Of a stretch of DNA of 15,768 nucleotides, positions 1 through 7,097 are shown piece after piece. The stretch comes from Ferruginibacter sp. (GTDB lineage: Bacteria; Bacteroidota; Bacteroidia; Chitinophagales; Chitinophagaceae). Each line of letters begins with the position of its first letter. The first letter of the stretch is position 1. The notes under the pieces are model-generated. The model made no database searches and was not told where the DNA came from. It saw only the letters and a program-made list of their open reading frames with translations. Made by a program: the position numbers and the translations under genes. The stretch is from the NCBI GenBank assembly GCA_025362765.1, contig JANYFI010000719.1:1-15768 (forward strand), read 5' to 3'.

Positions 1-203
1 TTTATGCAAAAACCAACTTGTAAGACAATATGCAACATACTCTTAATCCACAGGTGGGGATAACCATAAAATTTTAATGCGTCTGCCCTGGCTTTTCCCC
101 TGACATGCCCTGGGTGTAACAGGTTAATAGCAATGCTTTCGCCGGTTGCAGCAAGGTCACGCTCAGAAGCTCCCGTCAGCAGTGAAATGATTTTAAAACA
201 AAA
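1..203 (-). other. Possible edge fragment of a coding frame, unrecognised
   Basis: The minus strand has an open frame of about 70 codons from near position 220 to the window edge, while the plus-strand frames I checked are closed by stops. Base composition here is clearly less AT-rich than in 240-660, as expected of coding DNA. The frame reads ...TGASERDLAATGESIAINLL..., which I do not recognise. I see no ATG near its beginning, and the minus-strand hairpin at 204-229 sits immediately upstream, so it may be a remnant or chance. Low confidence. Confidence 0.15.
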
Positions 204-229
204 AATGCCTCATAAAAAAATGAGGCATT
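204..229 (-). terminator. Rho-independent-type hairpin, minus strand
   Basis: A perfect 10-bp stem, AATGCCTCAT (204-213) pairing with ATGAGGCATT (220-229), closes a 6-nt loop. Read on the minus strand it is followed by a T-rich tract (complement of 191-203); the plus side has no T-run. It would end minus-strand transcription arriving from the repeat region or reading through from the reductase gene about 570 bp away. Confidence 0.55.
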
Positions 230-740
230 ATAAAGTGTAGGGTTTTGGGTACGGTAACTTTTTTATGTTGTTCTATTTAATTTTTTAGCACATCGTTCAT
301 ACTTTTCAATTGGTACATTGGTATTACCGGATGCGGAATGGTTTTAAAATTGGTTTCGTTTTTTCTTAGGATGTTGACGGTTGGTTTTTATAAGGGTTAG
401 GTTGCTGTTGATTTTTTAAAGGGATTGGAATCGGTTTTAATTTTTCTTTAAGCTATTGGTTCATTGATTCTTCTTAAGTATTGGTTGTTATTGGTTTTTT
501 AATGGAACTGGAATTAATGTTAATTTTTCTTCAGGTTATTGGTTAGTTGATTCTGCTTAGATATTGGTTGTTGTTGGTTTTTTAAAGGAAATTTGAATTT
601 GGTGTTGATGTTATACTCAGCTGCTGTTTGTATCTGATGTAAAAATGCAAAGAATAATCCGTCTGTTGTAAAGATTTCGTTTAAAGAAACAGTTGTTTCG
701 ACGAATGGATCAAAAGCTTCGTTTGCGCAAGGGCAAGGGC
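230..740. other. Gene-poor AT-rich region with tandem repeats
   Basis: No gene with an ordinary start codon is supported here. The left part is G+T-rich on the plus strand and contains the 83-bp tandem repeat described separately. The right part (about 523-777, minus frame) is open for roughly 80 codons and has coding-like codon composition but no ATG, GTG or TTG in frame, so it is either a remnant or chance. Confidence 0.5.
400..592. repeat. 83-bp tandem repeat, about 2.3 clear copies
   Basis: Copies begin at 400, 483 and 566, each opening with GGTTG(C/T)T(G/A)TTG(A/G)TTTTTTAA. The first two full copies (400-482, 483-565) align without gaps at roughly 80% identity by eye. The third is recognisable for about 27 bp and then diverges. 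A more decayed copy may lie at about 317-399. The 83-bp period is not a multiple of three, which argues against a repeated protein segment. Function unknown. Confidence 0.75.
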
Positions 741-771
741 AAAAAAAAACACCACATAGTTTAATGGGTGT
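741..771 (-). terminator. Terminator of the OYE reductase gene
   Basis: On the minus strand ACACC-CAT (771-764) pairs with ATG-(bulged T)-GGTGT (757-749) around a TAAACT loop, followed directly by a run of nine T (complement of 741-749). It begins about 24 bp after the stop codon of the minus-strand reductase, the expected place for an intrinsic terminator. Confidence 0.7.
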
Positions 772-794
772 CTTTTAATTATGGCTGCTATTTG

Positions 795-1904
795 TTAAAC
801 AGCCAGCTCCTTTTTAGTTGCTACGGGGTAATCGGTATACCCTTTTTCGCCCGGCGTGTAAAAAGTACTCATATCAAAGTCGGTTAATGCACTGTGCACT
901 TTAAAACGTTCCACCAAATCGGGGTTTGAAATAAATGGTTTGCCGAAAGCCACCACGTCAGCCTTTCCTGCAGCTAAATCCGCTTCTGCCCGGTCGGCGT
1001 CGTATCCGCCTGAAGTGATGAGCGTGCTGCCAAATACTTTGCGGATACCCTCTTTAACAGACTGCGGTACTGCCGGTGCGCCCATAGAACTATGATCTAC
1101 CAAATGAATATACACTATGCCCAATCCTTTCAGCCCAGCTGCTAATTGTATAAACTGTGCTTCTGTAGTATCGTCCAAAGTCATTTCGTTGAATGCACCA
1201 AAGGGTGAAAGGCGAATGCCTGTTTTATCTTTTCCAATGGCAGCGGCCACTGCGGCAGTTACTTCAAGCACAAAGCGGTTACGCTTTTCAGTGCTGCCAC
1301 CATAACCGTCTGTGCGCTGGTTGGAGGCCGGGTTTAAAAACTGATCCAGCAGGTATCCATTGGCGCCATGTAATTCAACACCATCAAATCCCGCTTCGAT
1401 AGCAGCTTTGGCGCTGTGCACAAATTCTTCTATGGTAGTATGGATATCTTCGGCGGTAATTGCTTCGGGTACGGGCAAAGGTTGCATACCCTGCGCATCC
1501 GTATACATAGGAGAATTGGCCGCCACTATTGCAGAAGGCGCCACTACTTTTGCACCTTCCGGTAAATTCAAGGGATGAGCGATTCTGCCCGTATGCATCA
1601 ATTGCACAAAAATTTTACCGCCTTTGGCGTGTACCGCATCTGTCACCTTTTTCCAGGCTGCCACCTGTGCCGCACTGTACAAACCAGGTATGCGTGCATA
1701 TCCAAGTCCATTAGGTGAAGGAGAAGTTCCCTCCGTAATCAGTAATCCGGCATTGGCCCGCTGGCTATAGAAGGCAACCAGTAAATCGTTGGGTACATTG
1801 CCTGTTGCCCTGCTGCGGGTCATTGGCGCCATTACAATACGGTTGGCCAGTTGAGTAGCGCCCAGTGTATAGGGACTGAAAAGAATCGGGTGTTGTTGAG
1901 TCAT
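795..1904 (-). CDS. Old Yellow Enzyme family NAD(P)H:flavin oxidoreductase (alkene reductase)
   Basis: This 369-residue protein has the full length of the FMN-dependent OYE/NemA/XenB family, which reduces activated C=C bonds (enones, N-ethylmaleimide), nitrate esters or nitroaromatics in the cytoplasm using NAD(P)H. Visible motifs: an N-terminal barrel strand with MAPMTRSRA (residues 25-33); the substrate-binding pair and catalytic Tyr in HGANGY (H179, N182, Y184); LDQFLNP and YGGSTEKRNRF (201-211); R231 in the IRLSP strand; and the FMN-phosphate segment FGKPFISNPD (320-329). There is no signal peptide. It is divergently transcribed from an HxlR regulator, with paired palindromes between them, which suggests induction by electrophiles or quinone-like compounds. 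A terminator follows the stop. The family call is firm; the substrate is not known. Confidence 0.95.
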   Translation of the reverse strand: MTQQHPILFSPYTLGATQLANRIVMAPMTRSRATGNVPNDLLVAFYSQRANAGLLITEGTSPSPNGLGYARIPGLYSAAQVAAWKKVTDAVHAKGGKIFVQLMHTGRIAHPLNLPEGAKVVAPSAIVAANSPMYTDAQGMQPLPVPEAITAEDIHTTIEEFVHSAKAAIEAGFDGVELHGANGYLLDQFLNPASNQRTDGYGGSTEKRNRFVLEVTAAVAAAIGKDKTGIRLSPFGAFNEMTLDDTTEAQFIQLAAGLKGLGIVYIHLVDHSSMGAPAVPQSVKEGIRKVFGSTLITSGGYDADRAEADLAAGKADVVAFGKPFISNPDLVERFKVHSALTDFDMSTFYTPGEKGYTDYPVATKKELAV

Positions 1905-1996
1905 AATTTTATTTTAAATTGTAAACGCCTGCACCAGGAAATTGTTTATTATTGACAGTTAAACCCTGCTGTAAGTTGTAAAAATGTTTTAATTTT

Positions 1997-2045
1997 ACTT
2001 GCATATTGCAAGTACAAAAATACATTTTACTTTCAAATTGCAAGC
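1997..2045. promoter_or_regulatory. Paired palindromic operators for the HxlR regulator
   Basis: TACTTGCA-TAT-TGCAAGTA (1996-2014) is a perfect 8-bp inverted repeat. A second, slightly degenerate version, ACTTTCAAATTGCAAGC (2029-2045), lies with its centre 32 bp (about three helical turns) downstream. Compared with ACTTGCATATTGCAAGT, it differs at three of 17 positions. Both lie in the gap between the divergent reductase and HxlR genes. HxlR/YodB-type dimers bind such dyads, so these are very likely the regulator's own sites. That binding is inferred from family knowledge and position. Confidence 0.75.
1999..2028 (+). promoter_or_regulatory. Candidate promoter of the HxlR gene
   Basis: TTG (1999-2001), a 19-bp spacer and TACATTTT (2021-2028) approximate the Bacteroidota -33/-7 pattern (TTG, TAnnTTTG), with the last G replaced by T. 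The first palindrome overlaps the -33 element and the second would cover the start site, the arrangement expected for autorepression. Confidence 0.4.
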
Positions 2046-2050
2046 GAAAT

Positions 2051-2488
2051 ATGAAAAAAAATGTTGCAGATAGTGACAGGCGTTCCCATTGCGCCATCAG
2101 CATGGCACTGGATGCGGTCGGCGATAAATGGTCTTTGCTGATATTACGCGACCTGATGTTTACTGATAAGCGCTCTTATGGCGCTTTGCAATCGTCTGAA
2201 GAGCGGATTGCTACTAATATTTTAGCATCCAGGCTGATTACGTTAGAAGAAAATCAACTGATCCGAAAGCAGGCTGATCCGGAAGACAGCAGGCGCTACC
2301 TGTATTATCTTACTGAAAAAGGAATTGAATTATTGCCAGTGATTATAGAATTAATGCAGTGGATGTCGAAGTATAATCCCGAAGCTTCCGCCTGTGCCTC
2401 TAATGCAAGGGCTTATAAAAAAGACCGTGCCGGGCTTTATAAAGAAATGATCAGTAAGTTGAAGAAAGACCATTTACCGGGAAAATAA
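2051..2488 (+). CDS. HxlR-family winged-helix transcriptional regulator
   Basis: The 145-residue protein is a compact MarR-like winged-helix DNA-binding regulator of the HxlR (YodB/HypR/QorR) type. Diagnostic features are the N-terminal cysteine (C14 in RSHCAIS), the segment ALDAVGDKWSLLILRDL (19-35), the recognition-helix region ERIATNILASRLITLEE (51-67) and the wing DPEDSRRYLYYLTEKG (77-92). Some HxlR proteins sense electrophiles or oxidants through this cysteine; whether this one does is inference. I chose ATG at 2051 because an upstream in-frame start (2006) would place the first codons inside the operator DNA and add 15 residues not typical of the family. It is divergent from the OYE gene and probably controls both. 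The stop codon lies inside a terminator-like hairpin. Confidence 0.9.
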   Translation: MKKNVADSDRRSHCAISMALDAVGDKWSLLILRDLMFTDKRSYGALQSSEERIATNILASRLITLEENQLIRKQADPEDSRRYLYYLTEKGIELLPVIIELMQWMSKYNPEASACASNARAYKKDRAGLYKEMISKLKKDHLPGK

Positions 2489-2501
2489 ACCGGTAGTTTT
2501 T
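2475..2501 (+). terminator. Terminator overlapping the HxlR stop codon
   Basis: TACCGG (2475-2480) pairs with CCGGTA (2490-2495) around a 9-nt loop that contains the TAA stop (2486-2488). The stem is followed by GTTTTTC. The stem is short (6 bp) but GC-rich and well placed. Confidence 0.5.
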
Positions 2502-2969
2502 CTGTTGCAGTAAATGATTTGTGTGGTGGTTTTTATTTTTTTAATTGCCTGGGCATGTATACAGTCCCGCCGAAAGCTTGGTTATAGGTAGCAGCACTAC
2601 GATTCCCTGGTGTTCATTTTTTTAATGAGTCAATAAACGGCCAAGTCAAGGCCGCCAACATCCAAACCGTTTATTGTACTAAACCTAAGGAAGTTAGCGA
2701 GCCTCCTGAAGGTTAAAGAGGCGTTGCTTTGCATTAACTAAAAAAAATTTTTATGCACACAACAAAACGCTCTGCCGTGCTGCTTACGCATGCGCCACAC
2801 CACGAAACAACCTTACAACAAACTAAAGTTCTTTAGTATCTATTTGATTGCTCGGTGTTGTTCATCTGCCACAATTAAACCTTGGTAGCAAACAAAAAGT
2901 TAAGAATAAATTAATCTGCACGGCTATATTGCCAAACCGATCTTTTGCGTTCGCGTGTTGGCCACGGCA
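2502..2969. other. Intergenic region, no gene seen
   Basis: About 470 bp between the HxlR gene and the convergent hydrolase. The open frames are short, lack family features and have poor starts. A small inverted pair, GCCTC/GAGGC (about 2701-2722), is visible but has no T-tract. I see no repeat shared with other parts of the window. Confidence 0.5.
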
Positions 2970-4397
2970 TTATTTTTTATTGTTGAATGCAGGAAGAATA
3001 TATTTTTTCATTAATTCATCAGAAGGTGACTGGACGTTATAATTTCCGCCGGTTATAACAACTACCATATTTTGCTCTTTCAATACATAAATTTTTTGTC
3101 CGCCATTTCCCTGTGCTGCTTTAGTGTAATATCTTACGCCATCTGCATCTAAATATTTAAGCCACCATAAATATCCATAATCAGTGCCCTGGATAATAGC
3201 GTGTTTTGCAAAAGATTCATTTACCCAATTTTTAGAAACAATTTGCTTTCCTTTCCAGGTACCGTTGTTCAAATACAATAATCCAAACTTTGCCATTTCC
3301 CTTGGCGTTAAATAAATCTGGCAATAATTTTCTGCATTTGATTTATCCGGTTTGAAATCCCATTTGTAATTGGTAAAGCCTAAAGGTTGAAATAAATTTT
3401 TCTTTGCAAATTGAAGCAACGGCATATTAGTAGTTTTTTCAACAATGCGGCCAAGCGTAATTGGATTGCCGGAAGCGTACCTGCCGTATGTACCGGGTGT
3501 ATCAATCATAGGAAGATCTAAGGTGTACTTAACCCAATCATCAGAATAATCCATTGCTGTTTCGTTGCCTGCTGATGTTGGATTGCTTATATCGTAATCC
3601 AGCCCTGTTTGCTGGGTCAAAAGGTCTTCAATTGTAATGCGCTTTTTAGCATCCGTCATATTATTCAATGTATATTCAGGAAAAAAAGAAAGCACGCGTT
3701 CATTTTTGCTTTTAATAAATCCTTTGTCAATCGCAATGCCTGTAACGGCTGAGAAAATACTTTTTGAAGCGGAGCGCATTTCCTGCACACTGTCTATGGT
3801 ATATTGATAAAAATATTGCTCAAAAACCAGCGTACCATTTTTTATAATTAAAATACTATGCACATTAGGATACGTGCCGCCAATAATTTTTTGCATCATT
3901 TCTTTTAATAAATAAGTAGCTACACCAGTTTTAACAACATCGCCAACGGGCAAGCCGTCATTAATATTTTTAGGAATTTTATACCCGTATACATCATTGC
4001 CTTTTAGCCTTGGATACCACATTGTTTCAGGAAAGAAAACATTTTTGCTTATTAATTTAAAATTATTCCCTTTAGAGCTGTATCCAGCAGGCAAATTATG
4101 TGCATCTCTAAAAAAGCGTATCGTATCATACTTTGTAGAAAAAACATCAGGGCTTTCATTTTTTAAAACATACTCACTTTGATTGATGATAGCAATTAAT
4201 GCAGTGTCTTTGGGAGATGCGGCAAATGAAACTTTTATGTGATTGGGATATTCATAAATGCCTTGGTATTCTTTAAGCTGTTCGTACGAAATTTTGTGCT
4301 GTGCAAATGAAAAGAAAAATGTAAACAATGAACATACAATAAGCCCTGTTTTTTTGCTGATGTGCATTTGCACCGTTGGGTGATAACTTAGTTTCAT
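2970..4397 (-). CDS. Exported serine hydrolase, beta-lactamase/class C PBP fold
   Basis: The 475-residue protein belongs to the serine beta-lactamase-like hydrolase family (beta-lactamase/EstB/PBP4*-type). An N-terminal hydrophobic segment ending FFFSFAQ (residues 19-33) is a probable signal peptide, placing it in the periplasm or outside the cell. An N-terminal domain of roughly 130 residues precedes the catalytic domain. There the SxxK nucleophile motif is SASK (S209-K212), the Tyr motif is YAS (Y307) and the third motif is QGNGGQ (429-434) near the C-terminus. Substrates of such proteins range from peptides to esters, so resistance to beta-lactams should not be assumed. I chose ATG at 4397 for its A-rich leader; ATG at 4367 would also give a signal peptide. 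The frame stays open upstream to 4850, but that part encodes a different, decayed gene. Confidence 0.85.
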   Translation of the reverse strand: MKLSYHPTVQMHISKKTGLIVCSLFTFFFSFAQHKISYEQLKEYQGIYEYPNHIKVSFAASPKDTALIAIINQSEYVLKNESPDVFSTKYDTIRFFRDAHNLPAGYSSKGNNFKLISKNVFFPETMWYPRLKGNDVYGYKIPKNINDGLPVGDVVKTGVATYLLKEMMQKIIGGTYPNVHSILIIKNGTLVFEQYFYQYTIDSVQEMRSASKSIFSAVTGIAIDKGFIKSKNERVLSFFPEYTLNNMTDAKKRITIEDLLTQQTGLDYDISNPTSAGNETAMDYSDDWVKYTLDLPMIDTPGTYGRYASGNPITLGRIVEKTTNMPLLQFAKKNLFQPLGFTNYKWDFKPDKSNAENYCQIYLTPREMAKFGLLYLNNGTWKGKQIVSKNWVNESFAKHAIIQGTDYGYLWWLKYLDADGVRYYTKAAQGNGGQKIYVLKEQNMVVVITGGNYNVQSPSDELMKKYILPAFNNKK

Positions 4398-4474
4398 AAT
4401 TTGTTTTTTTATTGAATAATTTATGAATCGTGTAGAGGTAATATTTTTGAAACAGCAGGATTCAATTCGTATGC

Positions 4475-4482
4475 CAAACCTA
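4475..4482 (-). promoter_or_regulatory. Candidate -7 box for the hydrolase gene
   Basis: TAGGTTTG on the minus strand matches the Bacteroidota -7 consensus TAnnTTTG exactly and lies about 80 bp upstream of the start at 4397, downstream of the terminator at 4575-4600. A TTG (4499-4497) is present, but only 14 bp away, shorter than usual. Confidence 0.35.
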
Positions 4483-4574
4483 AAAACCTTTACAGGCAAG
4501 GGTTCTGTAAAATATATTTGCCAGTGCGTGTTCGAAAATGAACAGTGAAAAGGTTGTATGCGTACACCCTTTAA

Positions 4575-4600
4575 AAAGCCCTCGTTTGATTGAGGGCTTT
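4575..4600 (-). terminator. Terminator between the WG-repeat remnant and the hydrolase
   Basis: AAAGCCCTC (4575-4583) and GAGGGCTTT (4592-4600) form a perfect 9-bp stem with an 8-nt loop. On the minus strand it continues into further T residues. It lies just downstream of the decayed WG-repeat gene and inside the open frame that joins it to the hydrolase, showing these are separate transcription units. Confidence 0.7.
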
Positions 4601-5062
4601 GAATTGAACGGTTAGTATTCTTTATTGTAACACTTCGTATTGCTGAAAGTCCTCCGCTGAAAAGAGATGCAAAGTCAAATTGTGCAGGAATAATTTTTTC
4701 CCTTTTTGCATTTACAAAACCTATTTTTCCGTTTTCAACAAATCTAAAAAATTCACTTTCTAAATAGTCTTGTCCATTGTCAAAAAAGTAAGGTGTTAAA
4801 ATTATGCTGTCTTGTTTATTGATAGCAACCCCTCTATAATTTACTGTCACAAAAGCAAAATCATATAAAGTGTCTGCTTCAACGATTTCATACTTTGGTT
4901 AATAGCAATTCCCCCTGATTTTATTTTAAAGCCCCGCAATTCTTGTCCTAAAGAGTTATCACTAAATACTAATAAATAATTTGGTTTATTCTTTTGTCCA
5001 AATGATGCTATTACAAGGAGCGTCAAAATCAAAGTCGCAATATGATGTTTAAGGGTTGCCAT
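4601..5062 (-). pseudogene. Frameshifted, truncated WG-repeat secreted protein
   Basis: Reading from ATG at 5062, the first frame gives a signal peptide (hydrophobic LILTLLVIASFGQ, residues 11-23) and a mature start to about GIAIN. The continuation in the family style, PKYEIVEADTLYDFAFV..., lies in another frame. The shift is near 4895-4900 and equals loss of one base (GIAIN-P-KYE). After it come two WG-type units: YRGVAINKQDSIILTPYFF, and a second around GKIGFVNAKREKIIPAQFDFA, the latter ending in LFSGGLSA. Such repeats make beta-rich proteins of unknown function in Bacteroidota. Nothing recognisable follows GGLSA; a terminator comes next. At about 150 residues it is short for the family. 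A sequencing error at the shift cannot be excluded, but the lost C-terminus supports decay. Confidence 0.65.
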
Positions 5063-5842
5063 AAAAATTGCCGCTTAAATTTGCATTTACGTAATTAGAC
5101 GCAACTTGCCTCTTGCGTAAATGATTGATTACTAATTGTAATTGGAGGCGCTTTTTGTATTGCTTGACTGCGTCAATCCAATTATAAATATAAAGTAGTC
5201 TATTTATCGGGGAAAATAAAAAGAGCTTTTGCCAAAATAACAAAACAACTTCTCGGCTTGCCGTATACTTTCTCTTCGCCCAATAAATTAGCAACTATTT
5301 TTATACCCAATAAATCTTTTGTGCCATCACCTTCATGTAATGGCTATTATTCCAGCGGCTTAAGAAGATAAAGCAGGGTTTTTTGTATCTACGCGCCACA
5401 AAACGCTTACTGATTAATGCTTAGGCCCTTGGTCATAAAACGCAACGGCGGCCCACTTCATAAGATGATTATTAGATGCGTTATCACCAACGGCGAAAAT
5501 TAACTCCCTGTTTAATACTGTTTGAAAACTGCAATATACGTTTTGCCAAATGTTGTTAACCCAATAACGTTGGCAGCATTTCTTAAAAAAGGAGAGGCAA
5601 TTTGAAGCACCTTCTCTTTGCTGTTAAAACAGCCTGTGAACCAGGATTTGTAAACTTTGTATGTGCAACCCAATGAGCATTTACATCAAAAGATGCTTCG
5701 AATTTAATGTGCTGAATATCGATATACTGTACAAGGGTGCGACGCCACCGAAGCCAAATAGTAGTACAACAGTTGGGCTCCCAAAAAAGCATCGCACATT
5801 TTGAAGCGGCGTATAGATAGATAAGTAATGCGGGCGTTAAAT
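5063..5842. other. Long intergenic region, no convincing gene
   Basis: About 780 bp between the WG-repeat remnant and the split nitrilase. Minus-strand open frames of 81 and 88 codons exist but show no signal peptide, domain or family resemblance. The 88-codon frame (5583-5849) begins at an ATG overlapping the nitrilase stop (ATGGTAA) and contains a stretch (KFEASFDVNAHWVAHTKFT) that looks protein-like, so a remnant is possible. No tRNA, terminator or long repeat was found. Confidence 0.45.
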
Positions 5843-6500
5843 TTACCATGCTGATTTAAATCTCCGGGCCAGCAAACCCGTTGCTTGTATGGGATCAATT
5901 TCAACCACTAATACACCCGGCTGTCTGTAAGCCTGGTATGCAATGCAGTTGCCCTCTGGATCAATCACCGAACTGGCTGATTCGGGATATTTAAAAGCAT
6001 AATTTGACGTGGCGAAGTAAATGGTATTTTCCATCGCCCGCAGCTGCTGGGCTTTTTCATAATAAGGATTGTGTGTTGCGCCCCATTCTGTAAGCACGGG
6101 ACCCTCGGCATCACTTCCGGTAAAATTGGGATGAAATACAATTTGTGCGCCATTCACCGCAGCCCACCGCACCGATTCGGGATAACGAAAACCTTCATGA
6201 CAAATAGTGATACCAAATTTTATCCCGCTCACTTCAAAAACGCTGCGTTCGGTGCCTGCCTGCCACAGGTTATCTTCTGAAGGATCCAGTTGATTTTTTG
6301 TTTGATAGCCCAACACGCTGCCTGCTGCAGACACTACAAAAGCGAGGTTTACCCAACCCTGTGGCAGGTACCAGTCCATGGGAATAATAATAACAATATT
6401 ATTTTTTGCGGCAATAGCACACACTTTGTCAAGCGCCGCCTTCAATTTTTCAGCTGTTCGTTCAGCCGGGTTAACGCCCATGCCCGGATACCCGGGAATA
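5843..6500 (-). pseudogene. Nitrilase-superfamily amidohydrolase, 3' fragment cut by the IS
   Basis: This is the larger part of a carbon-nitrogen hydrolase gene whose 5' end lies at 7668-7789 beyond the insertion element. The frame enters from the element as YYIPGYPGMGVNPAE and runs to the stop at 5843. Counted from the internal ATG at 6481, it gives 212 residues. It holds the catalytic Lys (K62 in YQTKNQLDP) and nucleophile Cys (C94 in ITICHEGFRYPE), then VFHPNFTGSD, NPYYEKAQQLRAMENTIYFATSNYAF and VIDPEGNCIAY, all typical. The catalytic Glu (FPES) is in the 5' fragment, so this piece alone should be inactive. The intact family hydrolyses nitriles, amides or N-carbamoyl compounds in the cytoplasm; the substrate here is unknown. 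Confidence 0.85.
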
Positions 6501-6502
6501 TA

Positions 6503-6531
6503 ATACCAAGATGAATTATTTTACAGACCAA
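6503..6531. repeat. Terminal inverted repeat of the IS (low-coordinate end)
   Basis: It begins ATACCAAGATGAAT and ends CAGACCAA, preceded by TA at 6501-6502. The stop codon of the second transposase frame (6516-6518) lies inside it, so the element has almost no spare DNA at this end. Confidence 0.8.
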
Positions 6532-7097
6532 AAAGAGTTTAAAAATATATAGCCATAACCGCAAATACTTTTCACTTCATAACTATTTAAAGTTTTAGAG
6601 ATAGTACAAACAAATTCTTCCAGCTCCGTAATTGTTTTAAAGAACTGATTGGTGAATTGCCTTTTAAATTTTGCCCATATTTTTTCGGCTGGATTTAATT
6701 CTGGGCTATAGGGAGGTAGGAAAATTAAAATAATATTCTCGGGTATTTGCAACGCTTTACATTTGTGAAAAGCCCCATTATCTAGCACAACTACTTTTAA
6801 TTCCTGCTGATTTTGTAAAGAGAATTGATTTAAAAATAGTTGAAATGTATTGCCATTACAAAGCGGTAATTCTAATAAAAAACTATCCCCTGTAATTGGC
6901 GAAAATGCCCCAAATAGGTAAGTAGAAAGAAAGACTTGTTGAAATTTGCAAATTGGCTTTACCCCTTTTGCCGTTAAAGTTCTACCAGCCCTAGTAAATA
7001 AGCCAAACCTGCTTTCGTCTTGAAAATATAAATTTATTGAAGAGTATTGGGCTGTTGCTAAAGCTATAGCTTCTTTGCAGGTTTTAGCGAAGTTTTT
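6516..7097 (-). CDS. IS630-family transposase, second frame (DDE catalytic domain)
   Basis: This open frame of 193 codons starts just inside an A7 run and has no ATG of its own near the beginning; it is expected to be made by -1 frameshifting from the first frame. It carries the whole DDE catalytic core that cuts and joins DNA: first Asp in LYFQDESRFGLF, second Asp in VVVLDNGAFHK, and Glu in YSPELNPAEKIWAKFKRQF. In a frameshifted product of about 355 residues these are D189, D268 and E300. The LPPYSPELNPAEKIW segment is diagnostic of IS630. No internal stops or missing catalytic residues were found, so the element may still be active. Confidence 0.85.
   Translation of the reverse strand, partial: KNFAKTCKEAIALATAQYSSINLYFQDESRFGLFTRAGRTLTAKGVKPICKFQQVFLSTYLFGAFSPITGDSFLLELPLCNGNTFQLFLNQFSLQNQQELKVVVLDNGAFHKCKALQIPENIILIFLPPYSPELNPAEKIWAKFKRQFTNQFFKTITELEEFVCTISKTLNSYEVKSICGYGYIFLNSFWSVK

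Noticed and set aside
1909..2103. 64-codon minus frame across the divergent promoter
   Set aside because: It covers the operators and the start of the HxlR gene; its sequence reads as translated regulatory DNA.
4423..4548. 41-codon plus-strand frame opposite the hydrolase leader
   Set aside because: It overlaps the minus promoter region, has no ribosome-binding context and resembles no known small protein.
5290..5600. Sequences such as TAACGTTGGC and GCGTTATC resembling integron attC ends
   Set aside because: The core does not match GTTRRRY and no paired complementary arm or cassette layout could be found.
5583..5849. 88-codon minus frame starting at ATGGTAA, overlapping the nitrilase stop
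   Set aside because: No domain, signal or homology could be recognised, and overlapping frames are equally open; kept only as a possible remnant in the intergenic entry.
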